Of a DNA stretch of 6,232 nt, positions 1 to 5,559 are shown piece after piece (within the stretch, counting starts at the first letter, position 1; each line of letters opens with the position of its first letter). The DNA is from Deltaproteobacteria bacterium. GTDB taxonomy: Bacteria > Myxococcota > B64-G9. Made by a program: the position numbers and the translations under genes. The notes below the pieces were generated by a model. The model had not been told where the DNA came from, searched no databases, and saw only the letters and a program-made list of their open reading frames with translations. The stretch is taken from the NCBI GenBank assembly GCA_030591745.1, contig JAUVAM010000258.1, positions 1 to 6,232 on the forward strand, given 5' to 3'.

Positions 1-1249
1 CCAAGACCTCCAGGCTGGTGATCGCGCCGGCTTCGAAGCTCACCCTGGCCAGTTCCACTTGCTCTTTGGCTAATTCCACGGCTCGGCGGGCCTTGACCAG
101 GTTGGCCTCGGCCATCTCTATTTTCAGCCAGAGTTGACGAATTTCGCTGGCGATGCTCTTGCGTCTCTCATCGATCTTGATTTGGGCTTCCCGGATACGA
201 GAGCGGGCTTCTTCCAGCGCCGCGTAGCGCATGCCGCCATCATAGAGGGGGAGATTGAGCACCAAGCCCACGTTCCAGCTGTAGTATTCGTCGGTGAAGC
301 CTTTGACATCGCTCAGGCGAAACATGCCGGTTAAGGCCAGGCTGGGCAGGAAGCGAAACCAGGCGTCTTGTTTGAGCCGCTCGGCCATTTCCAGCTCCAG
401 TTTGGCGCTGTCCAGGTCTCGCCGCGTACCCAGGGCCTCATCGATGCAACGGGTCAGCTCCACGGCCGGAGGCTTGGCTTCCGCGGGTTGCAACAAGCTG
501 AAATTTGGGTCGGTGCCGATGAGCAGGGCCAGGACCTCTTTGCTCAGTTGCACGCTAATTTCTGCTCGCTTGACGTCTTGTTCTGCTCGGTTGACCTCGA
601 TTTCGGCCCTTAAAACCGTGATTTTGGGCGTGTCTCCCACTTCGAACTTGGCTCGGGCAATCCGCAGGTGTTCAGCTCGGGTTTCTACGGAATTCTTGGC
701 GATTTCCGAGAGTTTTTGGGCGCTAAGGGCACCATAGTAGGTCACTTCCACCGAATGCAGCATGAAATCTTCCAGATTGGCCTTGCTCAGCTTGGCCATG
801 TCCACCGCCAGGTAGGCACTTTTGATGGTGGTGTATGCCCGAGCCAGAAACAAAGGCTGACTGACGGTGGCCATCAAGCCGAAAGTGTCCTGCTTTTGGA
901 TGGTGTAGTCGGCGTAGTTCCCAAAGGAAATGCAAAAGGGATCCCCGTTGCATTGGGCCGGATCGGTAAGAACCTGGAGGCTGTTGAAGTCGGGCATGGA
1001 GATGGCGGCTTCCGTGCCGTGGTGGGTGTAGGTGCCGGCGGCGTTGAGCTGGGGTTTGAGCATGACCCAGGCCTTGTCGATGGCGACCTCGGCCTGCAGC
1101 AGTTTTTCCCGAGCGGTTTTAAGGTTGGGGTTGTTCTTCAGGACCAGCGATTTGGCCTCTTCCAGGTCCAATTGGCGTGGCGGGCTCGCCAAGGCGACTT
1201 GGGTCGTCATGATCAGGGCCAAAATTAGGGCTCTGGGGCTAAAGGCCAT
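1..1249 (-). CDS. TolC-family outer-membrane efflux protein (3' end cut by window edge)
   Basis: This is the outer-membrane channel component of a tripartite efflux or type I secretion system. It would form a trimeric beta-barrel with a long periplasmic alpha-helical tunnel and dock to an inner-membrane pump through an adaptor. The frame is open from the ATG at 1249 to the window edge, giving 416 codons with no stop. The start is well placed: AGGAGA lies 6 nt upstream. Residues 1-21 form a signal peptide (basic start, hydrophobic core, cleavage after ALA). Two homologous OEP repeats follow: the first begins with LDLEEAKSLVLKNNPNLKTA (27-46), the second near residue 260 with CIDEALGTRRDLDSAKLELE, and the typical NLPLYDGG and FEAGAITSLEVL motifs lie near the cut end. 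Long charged helices with heptad periodicity occur between residues 185 and 235. Residues 77-118 form an unusually long first beta-hairpin loop with C100 and C106. Any pump or adaptor partner must lie left of the window, because the divergent gene is unrelated. The family is clear; the substrate cannot be told. Confidence 0.93.
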   Translation of the reverse strand, partial: MAFSPRALILALIMTTQVALASPPRQLDLEEAKSLVLKNNPNLKTAREKLLQAEVAIDKAWVMLKPQLNAAGTYTHHGTEAAISMPDFNSLQVLTDPAQCNGDPFCISFGNYADYTIQKQDTFGLMATVSQPLFLARAYTTIKSAYLAVDMAKLSKANLEDFMLHSVEVTYYGALSAQKLSEIAKNSVETRAEHLRIARAKFEVGDTPKITVLRAEIEVNRAEQDVKRAEISVQLSKEVLALLIGTDPNFSLLQPAEAKPPAVELTRCIDEALGTRRDLDSAKLELEMAERLKQDAWFRFLPSLALTGMFRLSDVKGFTDEYYSWNVGLVLNLPLYDGGMRYAALEEARSRIREAQIKIDERRKSIASEIRQLWLKIEMAEANLVKARRAVELAKEQVELARVSFEAGAITSLEVL

Positions 1250-1255
1250 GAAATA

Positions 1256-1261
1256 TCTCCT
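1256..1261 (-). promoter_or_regulatory. Ribosome binding site of the TolC-like gene
   Basis: On the minus strand the sequence AGGAGA lies 6 nt before the ATG at 1249. It is a near-consensus Shine-Dalgarno site at good spacing, and it fixes the start immediately before an obvious signal peptide. Confidence 0.8.
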
Positions 1262-1276
1262 CTTGTGGCTGGCCAG

Positions 1277-1305
1277 AGCATGGACCAAGGAAGGCGAGGG
1301 GTCAA
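1277..1305 (-). promoter_or_regulatory. Candidate sigma-70 promoter for the TolC-like gene
   Basis: Reading the minus strand, TTGACC (1305-1300) is followed after 17 bp by CATGCT (1282-1277). The -35 matches 5 of 6 consensus bases, while the -10 is weak at 3 of 6. Transcription would start around position 1270, leaving a leader of about 20 nt that just includes the AGGAGA ribosome site. The position is sensible, but this is judged by eye only. Confidence 0.4.
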
Positions 1306-1320
1306 TATGATGTATCTGTC

Positions 1321-1398
1321 TTTTTCCTATTGACTTTGTGGGATTTTTTATGCTAGGGTCCGCGGGCTCAGACGAGCGATTTTTTCCTATCAACTTCA
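1321..1398 (+). repeat. Spaced direct repeat in the divergent intergenic region
   Basis: TTTTTCCTAT occurs at 1321-1330 and again at 1381-1390, exactly 60 bp apart. The similarity continues with gaps into the next 8 bases (TGACTTTG against CAACTTCA, sharing ACTT), so 14 of 18 positions agree. One copy overlaps the candidate -35 of the carD promoter and the other lies in the carD leader, about 25 nt before its ATG. It could be a pair of regulator sites or chance similarity in a T-rich tract. Confidence 0.35.
1330..1356 (+). promoter_or_regulatory. Candidate promoter for the carD operon
   Basis: TTGACT (1330-1335) matches the -35 consensus at 5 of 6 positions. Downstream lies TATGCTAGG (1349-1357). 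If the -10 is TATGCT (1349-1354) the spacer is only 13 bp; if it is TGCTAG (1351-1356) the spacer is 15 bp. Neither spacing is ideal. The following bases (GGGTCCGCGGG) form a GC-rich discriminator, as seen in growth-rate-controlled promoters. The leader would be about 50 nt. The placement is right, but the exact elements are uncertain. Confidence 0.3.
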
Positions 1399-1414
1399 GA
1401 GAGTGAGCGCGATC

Positions 1415-1912
1415 ATGGAGCCAAGGTTTGCTGTCGGTGACATGGCTGTGTATCCAGCCCATGGCGTGGGTGAGGTCATGGGCATCGAGAAGCGCGAGAT
1501 TATGGGATTTAAGCACAAGGTTTATGTGCTGCGCATTCTCGACAACGGCATGAAAATCATGATTCCCACCAACAAGGTGGAGTCCGTTGGGTTGCGGGAG
1601 GTAATCCCGAAGGCCAAGGTCAAAGAGGTTTTCAAGATTCTCAGAATCAAAAATGGCAACACCAGCAAGAGCCAAACTTGGAATCGGCGCTACCGGGAAT
1701 ACATGGAGAAGATCAAAACCGGGTCCATTTTTGACATCGCCGAGGTGCTGCGTGATCTCTGTCTGTTGAAAGCCGACAAGGATCTGAGCTTCGGTGAGCG
1801 CAAGATGCTGGATACGGCCCGCAATTTGCTGATCAAAGAGGTCAGCATCGCCCGCGACTGCAAAGAGCAGACCATCGAAAGAGAACTCGAAAAAATCTTT
1901 GCACAAAATTAG
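1415..1912 (+). CDS. carD: CarD/CdnL-family RNA polymerase-binding transcription regulator
   Basis: Members of this family bind the RNA polymerase beta subunit and stabilise open complexes at promoters, notably at rRNA promoters; they act in the cytoplasm. The 165-residue product has the usual length of the stand-alone family. Its N-terminal Tudor-like polymerase-interaction domain (about residues 4-65) starts with FAVGDMAVYPAHGVGEV and contains the MIPTNKVESVGLR segment. The C-terminal helical DNA-binding domain (about 66-165) contains W89 in QTWNRRYREYMEKI, matching the conserved tryptophan that wedges into the upstream edge of the -10 bubble in known CarD structures. I chose the ATG at 1415 because GAGTGAG (1401-1407) lies 7 nt upstream and the protein then begins like its homologues. 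An in-frame GTG at 1403 would add only MSAI and has no room for a ribosome site. The gene is first in a probable two-gene operon. There is no AT-hook or HMGA-like tail, so it is CdnL-like rather than like the long Myxococcus CarD. Confidence 0.93.
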   Translation: MEPRFAVGDMAVYPAHGVGEVMGIEKREIMGFKHKVYVLRILDNGMKIMIPTNKVESVGLREVIPKAKVKEVFKILRIKNGNTSKSQTWNRRYREYMEKIKTGSIFDIAEVLRDLCLLKADKDLSFGERKMLDTARNLLIKEVSIARDCKEQTIERELEKIFAQN

Positions 1913-1916
1913 GAGA
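1911..1916 (+). promoter_or_regulatory. Ribosome binding site overlapping the carD stop codon
   Basis: AGGAGA begins inside the TAG stop of the carD-like gene (1910-1912) and sits 5 nt before the ATG at 1922. This arrangement supports co-transcription and efficient re-initiation on the downstream gene. Confidence 0.75.
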
Positions 1917-1921
1917 AAGCC

Positions 1922-2245
1922 ATGAAGCATCTTGTGGTCTGGATGGTGGTTTTGTGCTTGGTTCTTTTGAGTCCCGTGGTTTTTGCGGGCAAGGTGGGTA
2001 AGGACTGCAAGTTCAAGGGCAAGAAGCTTCAAGGCAAGATTCAGTTCGTCACGTCTTTTCCTGATATCAAAGTACAGATCGTCAAATCCTTCCCCGACTT
2101 GAAGGTCAAGAAGGTTTCTTCCTTTCCCGACAAGTGCGGCAAGTGGAAGGAAGTTAGTTCCTTCCCCGACATCAAGGTACAGATCGTCACGAGCTTTCCG
2201 GACATCAAGATTAAGTACGTGGATTCATTCCCCGGCGTGCCCTGA
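1922..2245 (+). CDS. Exported SFPD-repeat beta protein, probable 7(1) septoil-knot family
   Basis: The 107-residue product begins with a signal peptide (residues 1-22; basic K2, hydrophobic core, cleavage after VFA), so it should be exported to the periplasm or beyond; there is no lipobox. The mature part is built from six short beta units centred on SFPD, or SFPG in the last, with SFP at residues 45, 56, 67, 80, 91 and 102. Spacing is 11, 11, 13, 11 and 11 residues. The longer middle unit carries the DKCGKW insert. C29 (in DCKFKGKKLQGK) and C72 (in DKCGKW) are the only mature cysteines and could pair. This layout, a CxxxGKxLxGK start, repeated VxSFPDIKVQ units, a central CGKW and a terminal SFPG, matches what I recall of the 7(1) septoil-knot family, small beta proteins with a deeply knotted fold and no established function. 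The family call is from memory of the motif; the export signal and repeats are seen directly. The gene lies 9 bases after carD, with AGGAGA as ribosome site, and is probably in the same transcript. Confidence 0.8.
   Translation: MKHLVVWMVVLCLVLLSPVVFAGKVGKDCKFKGKKLQGKIQFVTSFPDIKVQIVKSFPDLKVKKVSSFPDKCGKWKEVSSFPDIKVQIVTSFPDIKIKYVDSFPGVP
2046..2235 (+). repeat. Internal repeats of the SFPD protein gene
   Basis: Six degenerate units of about 33 bp encode the pattern xVxSFPDIKVx. The DNA of unit 1 (ATCAAAGTACAGATCGTCA at 2066-2084) recurs in unit 4 (2171-2189) with one mismatch in 19 bases, 105 bp or 35 codons apart. The other units share mainly the SFPD codons, with varied TCC/TCT/AGC and CCC/CCT/CCG choices. 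The pattern suggests an old set of repeats plus a more recent duplication or gene-conversion event between the two halves. Confidence 0.75.
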
Positions 2246-2256
2246 ATCGACTGGGC

Positions 2257-5200
2257 TTATGTCACCCGGCGCGGGCTGCCGGTTTCGGTAAACAACAAGT
2301 AGAGTTCCAGCTTGCGTCCTTCCACCAATCCCGTGGCCTGCATCATTTGTTGATATAGCTGTAGTTGTTTTTCGTAGTGGGGCGGGTTCTTTCCCTCGGG
2401 CGGGGTGCGATCCGTTTTGTAGTCCACGATCACCAGGCGTTCTTTTGACAGGGCCACCAGGTCCAGCTGGCCGGCGAGAAGATAGGCGCCTTCTTCGGCC
2501 AGTCCGGCCAGGTGGTATTCGGGCAAAAGTTGCATGCCGTCATCCAGCAGACCCAGCTCTTTGAGGGCCTCAATGGCCCGGCGGATGTCCTGTTGGGCTT
2601 CCGCATGTTCGGGGTGGGGCCATTCTTGCTTGGCGATGGCGAAGGCGCTGCTTTCGTTCCGGCTTGCGGCCCACAATTCCAAGCAGCGGTGCACCAGGGA
2701 GCCGAACAGGGCGCCATGCCGGCTTTTTTCGATACGAAGGGGGGCTTTTTCTTCCGGGTCGTGGGACAGACTGGAAGGCCCGGCCGGGACCAACCTGCCT
2801 TGGGCGGCTGGGATCAAGGCCTGCCGTAGTTCTGCTTGGGCCGAAAGCGCGGTCCGGGCCAAGGCCTGGTCGCTTAGCCATTGTTCGGGTCCGGCGGCCT
2901 CCGTCAGGCTCAATTCATCTGTTTCCTTGGATAAGGCCACCGGTGCCTGTAGGTCCCGGGTGAGCAGGGTGTGGTAGGCGTCTTTCTGACCCCTCCACTT
3001 GCCTCGGGGAAGCGGGATGATCAACAGATCCCGGGCGCGGGTGATGGCCACGTAGTAGAGCCGATCCCGTTCAAATAGATCAAGGGCCCTTTGCCGATCC
3101 GCAAGCTCACCGGAGGAAGTGTCGTGCTCGAAAAGATCCAGCTTCAGTTTCCATCGCCGGCCGTCGCCATCTGAGAAGATGCAGTCGGAGGAGCTCTGCT
3201 GACTGCGTCCGGTCATGGCATCCCAGAGCACCACCACGGGAAATTCCAGGCCCTTGGATTGGTGCGTGGTGTAGATCCGCAGGGCATCGGCATGTTCGGC
3301 TTCGGCCGGGTCGAATTTTGGTGGGGCTTCGGCCCAAGTTCGGACCTCGAGGCTGGCCTGGGCCAGGGTCCATCCCTCCGCATCGGCTCGAAGTTGCAGT
3401 TTGGCCAAGGCCTGGCGCAGGGTGGACAGGCGCTGGGGCCCGTTGGCCGAGGCCAAAAGCCAGGAGCCGAAACCGGTTTGCTCGATCAGCCTTTGGGTCA
3501 ACTCGTCGACACAGGCATCCGCTAGTTCCAATCGTTGGGTATCCAGCCAAGCTTTGGCCTGGTGCCAGGAGGCGTCTTTTCCGATGCTGTTTGCGGAGCT
3601 GAGCGAGAAAAAGGGTGGGCCGAGCAAGGCAGCCTCCGCCTCTCCGTCTTCCGCATCCACCAGGGCTCGAAACGCCAGAAAAAACCTGCTTAAGAGGGGG
3701 TCGCTCAGGGCGGCCTTTCCGCCTCGGAGCACATAGGGAATGTCCAGTTGGTCCAGCGCTTGGGTCAAGGGTGACAGAGAGCCGGTGCTTCGGCATAGGA
3801 TGGCCACATCGGAGGCTTTCAGATTTCGCATGGCTTTGCCGTGGGGCTCGCGGACCTGATGTGGGTTTTCTCCACGGAGCAGATGGGCCAGGTGGCGGGC
3901 GATGGCCTGGCCTTCGAGTGCTCTCCAGGCCTCCGCTTTCAAGGTCTCTTCGGGGCCGTAGCGAAGGCAATGGAGCACCTCTGCTTCGGCATCGGGCACT
4001 GTGCCCGACGGTGCCAGATCCTCATAGGGCGCTTTGCCGGGCGTGGGGTCATGATCCGCCGAACCCAGCAAGGCGGGGCCTTGGGCGTTGTAAATTCCTT
4101 CGACGAGTTGCGGACGAGAGCGGAAGTTGCAGCGCAGACGATGAGAAGTGGCGCCGTTGTTTTCCAGAAGGGCTAAGAAATCCTGGTAGGCGCTGATGTC
4201 GGCTCGGCGGAAGCGATAGATGCTCTGCTTGGGGTCACCCACGATGGTCAGCGTCCCGGGTCGCAGGCGCATCTGACGCCAGTCGCCCTCGAAAGGACTT
4301 GCCGCGGCCAGGTGGGCCAGGATTTCGATCTGCAAAGGATCCGTGTCCTGGCATTCGTCCACTAAGATATGATCGAACATGGCCTGGGCGCTGTCTCGGA
4401 AGGCGGGGCGATCCCTCAAGGCATCGCGCAGCTTCAAGAGCAAGTCGGTCTGATCCAAAACGGATTGCTTGCGCTTGAGGTCCTCATACATAAACACGAC
4501 CACCGGGATGCAGGCTTGCATTCGGTGAGCGGCCCAGCCGAAGAGGGCTTCGGTCAACTCGCTTCTGAGCATTCGGCCGGCGAATGGATCGTTTTTGCTT
4601 GGGTCCTTTTTGGGTTTAAAGGGTTTGTCAAACAGGGCTCTTTTCATGGCCCAGGCCACGTTGTTTGATCCGCGGAAGGCCAGCCCGCTCTTGCTCTCAT
4701 TTTTCAGGACCTTGAGTCTGTACAGGGCTCGCAGGCAGGCTTGCAGGCGAGGCATGGCCCCGGAGCGATTCGTGCCTTTTTTGAGTTCACCCAGCACTTC
4801 CTTGAGGACGCGGTGGGCTTGGCAGTCGTCGTCCAGTTGATTGCAGGCTTGCTCCAACTCGGCCACCAGCGTGTTGAAGGCCGAGGGCTCCGGCTCGGCA
4901 AGGCGCTCGGTCTTCAGCTTCACATCCCTTTGCTCGATGAGCTCAGAGACCCAGGCATCCAGGCCCGCGAAGCGTCCGTGGGCATGGACGAAGGACTTGG
5001 CAAGCAGGCCGGCGTCCAGCAAGCTCGTGATGAGGGTTTGCAAGCTCCCGGCTTGTTCCTGGAGATTCTCAGACACGTGATCGGGCAGATTGCCTGCCTG
5101 GGCGTGGCTCAAAAGTTTGGCGTGAACCTGGGCTTTGAGTTCCTCGGTGTCTTCGAGGGTGGAAAATCCTGGCCCCAGGCCGCTTTCCACCGGCCGAGCC

Positions 5201-5559
5201 AGCAACATGCGCCGGGCGAAGGAGTGGATGGTGCCGATGAAAGCCTGGTCGGCCGTGGCCAGGGCCTGGCGAAGGCGCTCGATCCTGGTTGCCGGGGTTT
5301 TGGGATCGTCGATGGCGTTTTGCATGCGCCGGCGGACCTGTAGCTTGAGTTCGCCCGCGGCTCGTCGGGTGAAGGTAATGGCCGCCAGGCGTTCTATGTT
5401 CATGGCCGTGGCCTTGGGATCGGAGGGGGCCAAGAGCTCCATCAGTCGGGAGACCAAGGTGTAGGTCTTGCCGCTGCCCGCCCCGGCCGAAACGATCACG
5501 CTGCGAGAACGCTCGAAGACCACCGCATCTCGGGCTGCTTGATCGGGAAAGGGCTTCAT
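2257..5559 (-). CDS. addA: AddA/RecB-like UvrD-family helicase with C-terminal nuclease
   Basis: This is the helicase-nuclease subunit of an AddAB-type complex, which unwinds and degrades double-strand DNA ends and prepares a 3' tail for RecA. The 1100-residue product is close to the usual AddA length. Superfamily 1A motifs appear in order: Q motif (Q7), Walker A SAGAGSGKT (24-32), Ia ITFTRRAAGEL (61-71), GTIHSF (109-114), motif II VDECQDTDP (400-408), III IVGDPKQSIYRFRR (439-452), IV CNFRSRP (477-483), V YTTHQSKGLEFPVV (763-776) and VI LYYVAITRARD (834-844). The C-terminal PD-(D/E)XK nuclease looks intact: H957 in GSLVHRCLE, E1014, D1033 in GQLDLV, D1046 and K1048 in VDYKTD, and QLQLY (1065-1069). 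I chose the ATG at 5559 because the Q motif follows at once, AGAGGTGA lies 4 nt upstream, and it overlaps the addB stop as ATGA. The frame stays open to 5715, but those 52 extra residues are arginine-rich antisense to addB and look spurious. Motif II has cysteine where DEFQD or DEAQD is common. RecB is the alternative, but the AddB-like neighbour favours AddA. Confidence 0.92.
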   Translation of the reverse strand: MKPFPDQAARDAVVFERSRSVIVSAGAGSGKTYTLVSRLMELLAPSDPKATAMNIERLAAITFTRRAAGELKLQVRRRMQNAIDDPKTPATRIERLRQALATADQAFIGTIHSFARRMLLARPVESGLGPGFSTLEDTEELKAQVHAKLLSHAQAGNLPDHVSENLQEQAGSLQTLITSLLDAGLLAKSFVHAHGRFAGLDAWVSELIEQRDVKLKTERLAEPEPSAFNTLVAELEQACNQLDDDCQAHRVLKEVLGELKKGTNRSGAMPRLQACLRALYRLKVLKNESKSGLAFRGSNNVAWAMKRALFDKPFKPKKDPSKNDPFAGRMLRSELTEALFGWAAHRMQACIPVVVFMYEDLKRKQSVLDQTDLLLKLRDALRDRPAFRDSAQAMFDHILVDECQDTDPLQIEILAHLAAASPFEGDWRQMRLRPGTLTIVGDPKQSIYRFRRADISAYQDFLALLENNGATSHRLRCNFRSRPQLVEGIYNAQGPALLGSADHDPTPGKAPYEDLAPSGTVPDAEAEVLHCLRYGPEETLKAEAWRALEGQAIARHLAHLLRGENPHQVREPHGKAMRNLKASDVAILCRSTGSLSPLTQALDQLDIPYVLRGGKAALSDPLLSRFFLAFRALVDAEDGEAEAALLGPPFFSLSSANSIGKDASWHQAKAWLDTQRLELADACVDELTQRLIEQTGFGSWLLASANGPQRLSTLRQALAKLQLRADAEGWTLAQASLEVRTWAEAPPKFDPAEAEHADALRIYTTHQSKGLEFPVVVLWDAMTGRSQQSSSDCIFSDGDGRRWKLKLDLFEHDTSSGELADRQRALDLFERDRLYYVAITRARDLLIIPLPRGKWRGQKDAYHTLLTRDLQAPVALSKETDELSLTEAAGPEQWLSDQALARTALSAQAELRQALIPAAQGRLVPAGPSSLSHDPEEKAPLRIEKSRHGALFGSLVHRCLELWAASRNESSAFAIAKQEWPHPEHAEAQQDIRRAIEALKELGLLDDGMQLLPEYHLAGLAEEGAYLLAGQLDLVALSKERLVIVDYKTDRTPPEGKNPPHYEKQLQLYQQMMQATGLVEGRKLELYLLFTETGSPRRVT

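Larger units (their letters stand above)
1250..1414. other. Divergent intergenic region between the TolC-like and carD genes
   Basis: These 165 bp are the only sizeable non-coding stretch in the window. They are more AT-rich than the genes around them and hold both candidate promoters, the two leaders and the TTTTTCCTAT direct repeat. I see no terminator hairpin, riboswitch or small gene with a credible start in it. Confidence 0.6.

Noticed and set aside
294..1310. Several plus-strand open frames over the TolC-like gene (for example 294-737 and 668-1228)
   Set aside because: They are antisense to a clear TolC-family reading frame with signal peptide and family motifs; their translations are low-complexity and unlike any family I recognise.
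1403..1414. GTG at 1403 as the carD start
   Set aside because: It leaves no space for a ribosome site, and adds four residues (MSAI) before the point at which homologues begin. It cannot be fully excluded.
1922..2245. The SFPD-repeat protein as a bacteriocin or lipoprotein
   Set aside because: The signal sequence lacks a lipobox cysteine at the cleavage site, there is no double-glycine leader, and no immunity or export genes are nearby.
2266..2282. CCGGC/GCCGG hairpin as an intrinsic terminator for the carD operon
   Set aside because: The stem has only 5 bp, the T tract is only three bases, and it lies inside the helicase coding sequence, so it is too weak to annotate.
3107..3970. A 287-residue minus-strand open frame within the helicase gene
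   Set aside because: It is a GC-driven shadow in another frame of the helicase gene; its Pro/Arg/Gly-rich translation shows no recognisable domain and it has no independent context.
3615..4196. A 193-residue plus-strand open frame antisense to the helicase
   Set aside because: Its translation is Arg/Pro/Gly-rich, typical of an antisense shadow of a GC-rich gene, with no ribosome site or motif support.
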